64,000 nt of DNA from Anaerolineales bacterium (GTDB taxonomy: Bacteria; Chloroflexota; Anaerolineae; Anaerolineales; Villigracilaceae): positions 3,846,714 to 3,910,713 of the forward strand of contig CP129480.1 in NCBI GenBank assembly GCA_030583885.1. Reading direction: 5' to 3'. Both the position numbers and the translations under genes were made by a program. Below the pieces are notes generated by a model, which worked only from the letters and a program-made list of their open reading frames with translations, was not told the DNA's origin and made no database searches. Below are positions 56,479-64,000 of this stretch, piece after piece (the stretch's first letter is position 1; every line of letters begins with the position of its first letter).

Positions 56479-57195
56479 TCATCCTAATGAAAAAATTTCG
56501 CCGGCAACATAACTTGTATCGCCGTCTTTTGTAAATAGATGCGCCTTCGATTTTCCAATCACGGTCCATCCGCCGCCAAGCGTTCCAACCACCGCAGTGT
56601 CTTCGTCAATCCCCAGCAGCGCCTCACCGACCTGCAGTCGTTTGCGCAAGGCGAACAGGAGCGGTTTCCATAGCACCGGAAATGCGTCAAAATGCGGGAT
56701 GATGATTGCAACCGGCATGATCCCGAAAACGGGTATGGAACGCAGGCCCAGCGCGCGAAAATCAGGGATTTCCCTGGCCAGGATCATTGCGCCTGCCGAA
56801 CAGCCCGCATACACGCCGCCGCGCCCCCACACTTTTTGCGCGGATCGCCACACCAGGCTATCCTGCATGGTTTGATGGAGATAGGCAGGATCGCCGCCCG
56901 AAAAATAGACGACATCCGCCTCCTCCACCGCCGCAGCATGCTCCGCATCGTTGGCGGATTCTGCATCGATGACAGGAACAGCCCGAACGTCCGCGCCGAG
57001 GCGGGTGAAATGATCCACACCCATGTTGGACCAGCGGGTGATACTTGCATCACCTTCGCGCCCCGCCGCGGTCGGCAGACAGACCACGCGCGGCCTGCGT
57101 CCATCCGCCCCGCTGTTTGCAAGCAGGTGACCATCCACGTCATTCATCACGGGTAAATATTCACCGGATCCTACTAAAGCGATCAATCCGTTCAT
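56479..57195 (-). CDS. S51/cyanophycinase-like serine peptidase (type 1 glutamine-amidotransferase fold)
   Basis: 238 residues from the ATG that overlaps the upstream M42 stop (ATGA). Starts LIALVGSGEYLP; VYFSGGDPAYL and the nucleophile elbow GCSAGAMIL (catalytic Ser) define the S51 peptidase E / cyanophycinase group. It cleaves Asp- or poly-(Arg-Asp)-type bonds in relatives; a His-rich FGIMPVAIIIPHFDAF follows the Ser. Its place between M42 aminopeptidases suggests a shared peptide-degradation operon. Confidence 0.85.
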   Translation of the reverse strand: MNGLIALVGSGEYLPVMNDVDGHLLANSGADGRRPRVVCLPTAAGREGDASITRWSNMGVDHFTRLGADVRAVPVIDAESANDAEHAAAVEEADVVYFSGGDPAYLHQTMQDSLVWRSAQKVWGRGGVYAGCSAGAMILAREIPDFRALGLRSIPVFGIMPVAIIIPHFDAFPVLWKPLLFALRKRLQVGEALLGIDEDTAVVGTLGGGWTVIGKSKAHLFTKDGDTSYVAGEIFSLG

Positions 57196-58244
57196 GTTTT
57201 TCTTTTTAACAGATCCGGCGTCATATTCTTCAAGGCCGTGTGCAATAAATTCAACGTATTCTTCCAATCCTCCAGGCGCGATACACTGATGGGCGAATGG
57301 GTGTAGCGGTGCGGCACGGAAACCGAGACGACCGGCACGCCTGCGCGGGATTGTTGAATTGCGCCCGCGTTTGTCCCGCCCCCGCCCGGCTGACGGAATT
57401 GATATGGAATTTTATTTTTAAGCGCTGTGGCTTCAAGGAATTTGACAAGCCGCGGATCGTCAATGGTGGATGAGTTCGCCATGTAAATGGCCGGGCCCAG
57501 CCCAAGCTTTGTATTGTAGGTATAGTTTTCCCTGCCTTCGAAATCCGGCAGGTCGCGTGAAGGGGTCGAATCAACCGCAATGGCAAGATCGGGGTCGAAA
57601 TAATATCCCGCCACTTTTGCGCCGCGTAATCCAATCTCCTCCTGCACGCTGAAGGACATGCATAATTCAATATTCCCCGGAGCATTCTTCAGCAGCTCGA
57701 TCAGAATCGCCACGCCAATGCGGTCATCAATGGATTTGGACAGGATGGATGGCCCCGAAATCCTGAACTTTGTTGCAAAGGTGGCACGGTCGCCCACGCT
57801 TGCTTTTCCCTCGGGACCCAGGTCAATGCGCATCGCGTCCACTTCAATGGCGCTTGCGCGCTCTTCCGCAGTGGTCATGTGAATGGGTTTCGCGCCGATC
57901 ACACCGACGACATGGTCCTTCCCGACAATGACCTGCTTGCCGGCCAAATGACGCGGGTCAATGCCGCCGACGGTTTCAAACTGGAAGAAGCCTTCACCGT
58001 CATCCGCCACGATCATGAAACCAACCTCGTCCATGTGGGCATCCAGCAAAACGCGCAAGGGTTTTTTACCTGCACCTTTTTTTCGCACCAACACACTTCC
58101 GAGCGCATCCACCTTTACTTCATCCGCGTGCGGCTTCACTTCCTCCAATACAATCCGCCGCACTTCCCCTTCCTCCCCGGAAACGGCCATGGCATTGCAT
58201 AATTTTTCAAGCAGGTTGATCTGTGGTTTGCCAATGGATAACAT
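57192..58244 (-). CDS. M42-family aminopeptidase, copy B
   Basis: 350 residues from the ATG at 58244, just after the copy C stop. Complete metal site LLDAHMDEVGFMI, SIDDRIGVAILIE, FSVQEEIGLRGA, VDSTPSRDLP and HRYTHSPIS. Copy A and B are similar over the whole length, so they arose by gene duplication. Overlaps the S51-like gene by 4 bases. Confidence 0.92.
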   Translation of the reverse strand: MLSIGKPQINLLEKLCNAMAVSGEEGEVRRIVLEEVKPHADEVKVDALGSVLVRKKGAGKKPLRVLLDAHMDEVGFMIVADDGEGFFQFETVGGIDPRHLAGKQVIVGKDHVVGVIGAKPIHMTTAEERASAIEVDAMRIDLGPEGKASVGDRATFATKFRISGPSILSKSIDDRIGVAILIELLKNAPGNIELCMSFSVQEEIGLRGAKVAGYYFDPDLAIAVDSTPSRDLPDFEGRENYTYNTKLGLGPAIYMANSSTIDDPRLVKFLEATALKNKIPYQFRQPGGGGTNAGAIQQSRAGVPVVSVSVPHRYTHSPISVSRLEDWKNTLNLLHTALKNMTPDLLKRKT

Positions 58245-58246
58245 GG

Positions 58247-59335
58247 TTATTCCCAAACGATCTTTTCAATAAAATCCGCTTCGAGCGAAGCGACAAATTC
58301 CGCCAGCAGGCGCCCTGCGCGTTGAATGTCCTTGATCGCCACCAGCTCCACGGGAGTGTGCATGTAGCGCTGCGGAATGCCCATCACCATCGTCGGGATG
58401 CCTTCGGCAACCAACTGCATTGCGTCCGCATCCGTGGATGAATACTCGGGCATCAAATCATCCGCCATGGGTATTTCAATTCGTTCGGCCACTTCTTTAA
58501 AACGCCGATATAGGAACGGGTGGATGATCGGGCTGATGCCCAGTGTCACACCCTTGCCAATCGCAAATGTTTGATACCCGCTCGACCCCGTCCCCTTGCC
58601 AAAGGTCATGTCCACTGCAACGGCAATGGTGGGTCTGATTTGAAACGCGGATGTTTGTGCGCCGCCAAGCGTGACCTCCTCCTGGACGGATGCCAGCGCC
58701 CATACATCCCAGATATGCGACTTGGCCTGCAATTCCTCAAGACAGATCGTCAGCGCAGCGACGGATGCGCGGTTATCCAGCGTGTGACCGCTGACGCATC
58801 CAGCAGACATTTCAACTGGTTCTGTGTTAAAGGCGACTCTGTCCCCAACCCTGACCCGCTTCGAAACCTGGCTGGGAGTGAGTCCCGTATCCACCATAAG
58901 GTATTTCAGGGGCATCGCGCCCTGCCCCTCGCCATCGGGCAGGAGGTTGGCAGGCGGCATGACGACCACACCATATAGATCCTCCCTGCTCCCCGAAGCA
59001 TGGACAAGAACAGGCGTGCCGGGCAGGACGCGCGAATCCACGGCGCCGATGGCTGTGACATATAGGAATCCGTCCACAATACGCGAGACCATTAAACCGA
59101 TCGCATCCATGTGCGTCGCAATAAGCACGGACGGGCGCGGGGACTTGTCAGCAGAGTGAATGTTTTTCTTTGGCGACCCCTTTCTCAGTCCATGAATCGA
59201 ACCGAGTCTGCTTCGCGTGAGTTCATCCACCAGCGGAGACCACTTCTTTTCGATCAGGTCGGCAACCGGGGTTTCATATCCAGATAAACCGGAGACGGAG
59301 ATTATTGATTTTAGAAATGGGAGAATATCGCTCAT
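58247..59335 (-). CDS. M42-family aminopeptidase, copy C (divergent)
   Basis: 362 residues, first gene of the operon. Shares the M42 pattern but with changes near the active site: HMDAIGLMV in place of HMDEIG, TLDNRASVAAL in place of SIDDRTG, VQEEVTLGGAQ for QEEVGLRGA. The metal ligands His, Asp and Glu seem kept. The changed neighbours of the ligands suggest a different peptide preference. Ends 3 bases before copy B starts. Confidence 0.88.
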   Translation of the reverse strand: MSDILPFLKSIISVSGLSGYETPVADLIEKKWSPLVDELTRSRLGSIHGLRKGSPKKNIHSADKSPRPSVLIATHMDAIGLMVSRIVDGFLYVTAIGAVDSRVLPGTPVLVHASGSREDLYGVVVMPPANLLPDGEGQGAMPLKYLMVDTGLTPSQVSKRVRVGDRVAFNTEPVEMSAGCVSGHTLDNRASVAALTICLEELQAKSHIWDVWALASVQEEVTLGGAQTSAFQIRPTIAVAVDMTFGKGTGSSGYQTFAIGKGVTLGISPIIHPFLYRRFKEVAERIEIPMADDLMPEYSSTDADAMQLVAEGIPTMVMGIPQRYMHTPVELVAIKDIQRAGRLLAEFVASLEADFIEKIVWE

Positions 59336-59402
59336 GTTCTAACCTGAAAGTTTTTCATGCGCTACAGGATGAGAAACCACGCAGGTCTCTCGAGAGCAGC
59401 CG

Positions 59403-59849
59403 CTAGGGCAGGGCGGTTATGGAAGGGGAGGCGGTAAAGGGAGGAGTCAGCGTGGGAGTGAAGGTCAGTGTGACGCTGGGGGTAAGGGATGGCGTGAAAG
59501 TCGGCGTCAGGGAGGGTGTCAGCGTGAATGTTGGCGTATCCGTAGCCGGCTGGAAAGGTGTGTTTGTAATGGTTGGAGTTTCCGTTTCAGTTGGCGTGGG
59601 GGTTTCAGTGGCCGTCGGCGTGGTGGTTTCCGTGAAAATGAGCGGGGTTTCCGTAAGCGTGGGAGTCGGCGTTTCCGTCTGGGTGATGGTAGCCGTGGGG
59701 GTTGCACGTGTATCCGGGGCAAATGAAAGCGCGATAAATCCCGCGCAATAGCAGGGGATGGTGGCGATGATGACCGCAAGGATTCTCATGCGGCGGCGTG
59801 CGCGGGGTGTCTCCGAATCCAGCATAACGCTTCGATTATAATCCATCAT
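59403..59849 (-). CDS. Single-TM protein with long Thr/Pro repeat region
   Basis: 148 residues from the ATG at 59849 (an ATG at 59825 is nearly as good). A TM helix at about residues 20-42 (ILAVIIATIPCYCAGFIAL) is followed by ~105 residues made almost only of Thr, Pro, Glu and Ser in TPTPTETPT-like units. Such TP-rich stretches act as extended surface stalks. No domain follows the stalk. Because the sequence is low-complexity the opposite strand also stays open; that reading is rejected. Confidence 0.7.
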   Translation of the reverse strand: MMDYNRSVMLDSETPRARRRMRILAVIIATIPCYCAGFIALSFAPDTRATPTATITQTETPTPTLTETPLIFTETTTPTATETPTPTETETPTITNTPFQPATDTPTFTLTPSLTPTFTPSLTPSVTLTFTPTLTPPFTASPSITALP

Positions 59850-59872
59850 TAACCTTAGGAAACGCCACACAT

Positions 59873-62434
59873 ATGATTCCCCTTCATCTCCACATTTCAG
59901 GCTTCTTATCCTACCGCGACCCGATTGACCTGGACTTCGATTCATTTGAACTGGCCTGCATCTCAGGCCAGAACGGCGCGGGCAAATCGTCCCTGCTGGA
60001 TTCGATCACGTGGGTATTGTTCGGCGAAGCACGCGGCAGGAGCATGGATGTGATCAATCTGAATCAGGATGTCAAAGCGGCTGAGGTGGCTTTGACTTTC
60101 AAGTACGAAGGCAATATTTATCGCGTACAGAGGACACTGCCGCGCGGAAAGTCCACAGTGCTCGAATTTCAGGTGAAGAATGAAAATACCTGGAACCCAT
60201 TAACTGAAAAGACCACCCGGGATACACAGGCGCGTATTGAACAAACCTTACGCCTCGATTACGATACTTTCATCAACGCCTCCTTCTTTCTACAGGGCAA
60301 GGCGGATGAGTTCACGCAAAAGAAAGCCAGTGAACGCAAAAGTGTGTTGAGCACCATTCTGGGATTGGAGATCTGGGACACCTACAAGGAGCGCACCGCA
60401 GACAAACGCAAGGCGCTCGAGGATGAAATCAACTCCATTGACGGGCGCACGGCGGAAATCGATGCGGAACTCTCGGAGGAGGATGTGAGAAGGAATCGGC
60501 TGGCGGAACTTGAAAGCGCATTGAAGCACCTATCGGCGGCGAGGGAAGCGCAGGAATCCGCTTTGGAAAACATCAAAAAGAATGCAGCGCTGCTTGATGA
60601 ACAGCGAAAATTTGCGATGGCCCTATCCGCTTCGCTTGAAAGGTCGCGCAAGGACTTATCCACTTTGGAGAGCCGCCTCGCCGAAAAAGAAACCGAACGC
60701 GCCGGGTACGCGGATCTGGTGGCGCGGGCAAAGGAGATCGAAGGGGCATACAAAACCTGGCAAAAAGCACGGGCGGACCTGGAAGAGTGGGATAAAACCG
60801 CCGCTCAATTCCGCGAACATGAAAAGGACCGCGCCCCCTTGCTCGAGAAAATTGCAGCGGAAAAGGCAAGGCTGGAGGAGGAAAGGCGCTCTTTATTAAG
60901 CGAAGAGCAGGCGGTTGGCGGGCAGAAATCCGCCATTGATGATTTGAAAAATGAGATCGAGAAATCACGTGCGCTGCTTGACGAAGCAGAGGGCAGGATC
61001 AAAGAACGCATTGACCTGGAGAATAAAAGGAACAGTGCGCGTGAAAAGAACGCGGCCTTGAAAGTTGAAAACGAGTCACTGCGCAGGGAGATGGATGAAC
61101 TCAAGGAGCGTATTGACACTTTGAAAACTGCCGAAGGCGCGGATTGCCCCCTGTGCGGTCAGCCATTGAGCAGGGAACATCGCAAATCCACTTTGAAGCA
61201 GCTTGAAGAAAGCGGCAGGGAAAAAGGCGACCGCTTCCGTGCCAACAAAAAGGAAATTGAAGGCACTGAAAAGCAAATTGCAAATTGCGAATTGCGGATT
61301 ATGCAGTTCACCGATTTGGAAAACGAGCGCGTACGGTTTTCAAACAGCATTTCACAATTAACCGAACGCATGCAAACCCTGCAAGCCCTCGCAAAGGACT
61401 GGGATAAGACGGGCAGGAAGCGCCTTGCAGAAGCGACAAAATCGTTGGAAAGCGGAAAGTATGCAATCGAAACACAAAAAGGGCTCGCCAAACTGGACCG
61501 GGATCTTGCCAAACTCGGCTATGACACCGCCGCGCATGACGCCAAACGAAGGCAGGTGCTCGAACTGCGCGCGGTGGAGGAGGATTTCCATAAACTTGAT
61601 AAAGCCCGCGATCTTATGAAGCAGGTCGAAAAGGAAATGAAACGTATCCAAGATGAGAGGGGCAGGAAGCAGGACGAGGTTGAAGAGAACGAAAAAGCCC
61701 ACCACAATGCCGCCCAGGTACTGGCGCGATCGGAGGCTGGCGCACCGGATATTCAGGAGGCGGAGGGTAAACTCTTTGCACTGCGCGAGGATGAAAACCG
61801 CACCCGCGATGAAGCCGGTGCAGCGCGCCAGCGCGTGGAGGTGCTTGCCACCCTGAGCGTGCGCAGGGCGGAGTTCGAAAGCCAGCGCGAGGAACTCAAT
61901 CAAAAGATAATTCGCCACAAGACGCTTGAGCGCGCCTTCGGCAGGGACGGTGTGCCTGCCCTGCTGATCGAACAGGCGTTGCCACAGATCGAACAGAAAG
62001 CCAATGACCTGCTCGATCGCTTGAGTGACGGGCACATGTCGATCCGCTTTGTCACGCAGGAGGCCTATAAGGATAAAAAGCGTGATGACTTGAAGGAAAC
62101 GCTCGATATCCAGATCAGCGATTCGGCCGGCACGCGCGATTATGAAATGTACTCAGGCGGCGAGGCATTTCGCGTGAACTTTGCCATCCGCCTCGCGCTC
62201 TCTGAAATCCTTGCCCAGCGCAAAGGCGCGCGCCTGCAAACCCTCGTCATCGACGAAGGCTTCGGCTCGCAGGATGTGCAGGGACGGCAAAGACTGATCG
62301 AAGCCATCAATACCGTCAAAAATGATTTTGCAAAGATCCTTATCATCACCCATCTCGAAGAACTCAAGGATGCCTTCCCGAACCGTATCGAGGTTGAAAA
62401 AACGGAACGCGGCAGTTCGGTCAAGGTAATTTAA
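59873..62434 (+). CDS. SbcC/Rad50-like ATPase
   Basis: 853 residues. N-terminal GFLSYRDPIDLDFDSFELA with Walker A GQNGAGKSS, Q-loop QGKADEF, long coiled-coil arms with a zinc hook CPLCGQPL (Cys425 and Cys428), signature MYSGGEAFR, Walker B TLVIDEGFGSQD and HLEELKDAF at the end. An SMC-family nuclease partner that senses DNA ends and hairpins. The SbcD/Mre11 nuclease gene is not next to it. At 61268-61300 the coiled coil contains QIANCELRI encoded by AATTGC-type tandem repeats. Its 3' end shares TAATG with the next gene. Confidence 0.9.
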   Translation: MIPLHLHISGFLSYRDPIDLDFDSFELACISGQNGAGKSSLLDSITWVLFGEARGRSMDVINLNQDVKAAEVALTFKYEGNIYRVQRTLPRGKSTVLEFQVKNENTWNPLTEKTTRDTQARIEQTLRLDYDTFINASFFLQGKADEFTQKKASERKSVLSTILGLEIWDTYKERTADKRKALEDEINSIDGRTAEIDAELSEEDVRRNRLAELESALKHLSAAREAQESALENIKKNAALLDEQRKFAMALSASLERSRKDLSTLESRLAEKETERAGYADLVARAKEIEGAYKTWQKARADLEEWDKTAAQFREHEKDRAPLLEKIAAEKARLEEERRSLLSEEQAVGGQKSAIDDLKNEIEKSRALLDEAEGRIKERIDLENKRNSAREKNAALKVENESLRREMDELKERIDTLKTAEGADCPLCGQPLSREHRKSTLKQLEESGREKGDRFRANKKEIEGTEKQIANCELRIMQFTDLENERVRFSNSISQLTERMQTLQALAKDWDKTGRKRLAEATKSLESGKYAIETQKGLAKLDRDLAKLGYDTAAHDAKRRQVLELRAVEEDFHKLDKARDLMKQVEKEMKRIQDERGRKQDEVEENEKAHHNAAQVLARSEAGAPDIQEAEGKLFALREDENRTRDEAGAARQRVEVLATLSVRRAEFESQREELNQKIIRHKTLERAFGRDGVPALLIEQALPQIEQKANDLLDRLSDGHMSIRFVTQEAYKDKKRDDLKETLDIQISDSAGTRDYEMYSGGEAFRVNFAIRLALSEILAQRKGARLQTLVIDEGFGSQDVQGRQRLIEAINTVKNDFAKILIITHLEELKDAFPNRIEVEKTERGSSVKVI

Positions 62435-63600
62435 TGGCCTTTCTCTTTATTTCAACTTTTCTATTTATTGCAGGGCTTGTCATCATTCATTGGGTGCACA
62501 ACCAGTATCATCTTGATATCATCGTCACACCCAAAACGCCGCCCAGCCGTGCGCCGCTTGTCTCCATCTGCATCCCTGCACGCAATGAAGAAAAAAATAT
62601 TCGCAGATGTGTCGAAGCCGCATTGGTACAGGATTATCAAAATCTCGAAGTCATTGTTCTGGATGACCGCTCCATGGATGCGACGCCGGCTCAATTGGAG
62701 GAAATTGCTTCCCGCGATTCTCGCCTCATGCCAATCCACGGCTCGGACCTACCCCCAGGCTGGGCGGGCAAACCCCATGCCTTGTACCAAGCCTCAGCCG
62801 TCGCCCGCGGCGAGTGGCTGTGCTTCGTGGACGCGGATACCTTGCTTGCGCCGCAGGCATTGTCGTCCGTGTTGGCAAAGGCTTGGGAAACAGAAGCAGA
62901 TATGTTCACGGTTATGACACGCCAGATCCTCGGCTCGTTTTGGGAGAAGGTCGTCATGCCGCTGGTGATGACCGCGCTCTCCGTTGGATTTTCCCCGCGT
63001 AAAGTGAACGACCCATCCCGACGTGATGCCATCGCCAACGGACAGTTCATCTTCATCAAGCGTTCGGTCTATGATGCCATCGGCGGGCATGAAAGCGTCA
63101 AAGACCAGATCGTGGAAGATAAAGCCATCTCCGAGCAGGTGAAATGGAACGGTTATCGGCTCGTCGTGGCGGACGGCTCGCACGTGGTCAGCACGCGCAT
63201 GTACACATCCCTCGCGGAGATGTGGGAAGGCTGGACGAAGAATATCTACCTCGGCTTGCGGGATCATCCATCCATGCTGTTGCTGGGAGCCTTCGGCGCA
63301 ACGCTCGCCCTGATCGCGGCGCTATTTTTACCTGTCTGGCCTCTTCTTGGAGTTTTCTGGTATTTCAACGGAGACGGCTGGATGGCGATTGGCGTTATCT
63401 TTCAATCCCTGCTGGTTTGGGGCGCGTTGATTTATGCGCGGGCAAACGTGGCACACGGGATGGGCATCTCCCGCTGGTATGCGTGGACAACCCCGCTGGG
63501 TGCAGGCGTGTTTGCCGCCATGATGTTGACTTCCGCATGGAAGGTGATATCCGGGCAGGGGGTTACCTGGCGGGGCAGGAAGTATCTTTCAAGTTTGTGA
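62434..63600 (+). CDS. Family 2 glycosyltransferase with TM segments (CruC/CrtQ-like)
   Basis: 388 residues. N-terminal TM helix (about 3-20), GT-A domain with SICIPARNEEKNI, VIVLDDRSMD, FVDADTLLA and the QVKWNGYRL region, then three C-terminal TM helices (about 285-375). This build is that of membrane-bound glycosyltransferases such as hydroxychlorobactene or diaponeurosporenoate glucosyltransferases, but lipids are also possible acceptors. Starts in the sbcC-like gene stop (TAATG). Confidence 0.85.
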   Translation: MAFLFISTFLFIAGLVIIHWVHNQYHLDIIVTPKTPPSRAPLVSICIPARNEEKNIRRCVEAALVQDYQNLEVIVLDDRSMDATPAQLEEIASRDSRLMPIHGSDLPPGWAGKPHALYQASAVARGEWLCFVDADTLLAPQALSSVLAKAWETEADMFTVMTRQILGSFWEKVVMPLVMTALSVGFSPRKVNDPSRRDAIANGQFIFIKRSVYDAIGGHESVKDQIVEDKAISEQVKWNGYRLVVADGSHVVSTRMYTSLAEMWEGWTKNIYLGLRDHPSMLLLGAFGATLALIAALFLPVWPLLGVFWYFNGDGWMAIGVIFQSLLVWGALIYARANVAHGMGISRWYAWTTPLGAGVFAAMMLTSAWKVISGQGVTWRGRKYLSSL

Positions 63601-63695
63601 CATAAGTCCTTGATGAATTCGTTGTTTGCGTGGAATGATGCATAAGTACACGTAACTGTATCATTCAAACATATTCAAAACGAAGGAAAAAAGAA

Positions 63696-64000
63696 ATGAA
63701 AAAGATTGTGATGTTCGTCTTGACGGGGATGCTGTTGTTGAACGCGTGCGCCGCGCCGGGCAGTGTTTCCATTGAAGTGAGTGGTACCTGGGCACGTTCC
63801 GGGTCGAAGGATGGGAACAGTGCGGCCTACATGCTGCTGTTCAATCAAACAGGGCAGACGGATCAACTGATCGGCGCTTCGTCGGATGCCGCTTCAGCGG
63901 TTGAGATCCATTTAAGCCAGATGAGTACGGACGGCGTGATGCAGATGACCCGGCAGGAGGCGATAACACTCCCATCGAACGCGATGCTGGAATTAAAACC
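63696..64000 (+). CDS. PCuAC-type copper chaperone lipoprotein (3' end outside window)
   Basis: 101 codons are visible before the window ends. Signal peptide with lipobox LLLNAC, then the start of the DUF461/PCuAC domain: SGTWARSGSKDGNSAAYMLL, and VEIHLSQMSTDGVMQM with the first His and Met ligands. The remaining HxM motif must lie beyond 64000. Periplasm-facing Cu(I) chaperones of this family feed CuA of cytochrome oxidase. The AGGAAAAAAG ribosome site precedes the start. Confidence 0.88.
   Translation, partial: MKKIVMFVLTGMLLLNACAAPGSVSIEVSGTWARSGSKDGNSAAYMLLFNQTGQTDQLIGASSDAASAVEIHLSQMSTDGVMQMTRQEAITLPSNAMLELK

Noticed and set aside
59419..59751. Plus-strand Val/Gly-repeat open frame
   Set aside because: It is the complement of the Thr/Pro-repeat region of the minus-strand surface protein; only the latter has a start, TM helix and sensible composition.

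Overview
The window looks like a chromosomal segment of a GC-rich Chloroflexota bacterium, most likely class Anaerolineae. This is inferred from the gene mix and style, not from any marker phylogeny: many lipoproteins with Thr/Pro-rich linkers, a T-box-controlled serS, AT-poor intergenic short tandem repeats, three M42 peptidases in a row and an acyl-CoA mutase without its B12 subunit. Most genes are ordinary chromosomal ones in short, tightly overlapping operons (many ATGA or TAATG junctions).

Layout. 1-5.0 kb: copper-handling operon on the minus strand (CsoR, CopZ, CopA, YHS protein, lipoprotein, TauE/SafE-type membrane protein) with a G/C-tract operator candidate upstream of csoR. 5.1-12.1 kb: lipoprotein, L7/L12-like small protein, M50 protease / MBL hydrolase / GalE operon, esterase lipoprotein, tRNA-Pro, unknown genes, glycosyltransferase and RNase HII. 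12.1-20.9 kb: LysM protein, an IS5-family insertion with TAA target duplication, a transport operon with a permease fused to a beta-propeller, a hydantoinase, a beta-carbonic-anhydrase-like protein and a SulP transporter. 20.9-31.1 kb: two PlsC acyltransferases, PilZ protein, thiolase, aminotransferase, O-methyltransferase, sulfotransferase, Lgt with a histone-like tail, DMT transporter, methyltransferase.

31.1-40.6 kb is the accessory region. It is visibly AT-rich between 32.7 and 38.1 kb and carries a five-gene minus-strand operon: a nuclease-fold effector, a small middle component and a DUF3732-type ABC ATPase (an ABC-three-component conflict system), followed by a two-TM protein and a TIR-like (CAP12-type) NADase candidate. 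Cargo modules here (vapBC; the ABC-3C/TIR operon) are separated by copies of a composite repeat containing a 60-bp palindrome and a copy of the 3' end of the neighbouring mutase gene. An IS3 element with a GTC target duplication sits inside one copy. A similar pattern of copied gene tails, from the methyltransferase at 30.5 kb, separates small genes at 31.1-32.2 kb.

42.4-48.1 kb holds a second notable locus: a secreted/membrane DUF2207-like protein ending in a Cys-Ala repeat tail, a PqqD-fused radical SAM/SPASM enzyme, a membrane-anchored protein, and a second PqqD/radical-SAM-like protein that has lost all cluster cysteines. This looks like a peptide-modification system acting on a protein tail. 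48.2-64 kb: metallopeptidase lipoprotein, phosphatase, methyltransferase, signal peptidase I, tRNA-Glu with a duplicated 3' end, T-box and serS, DUF456 protein, three M42 peptidases with an S51-like peptidase, an SbcC-like ATPase, a glycosyltransferase, and the start of a PCuAC copper chaperone.
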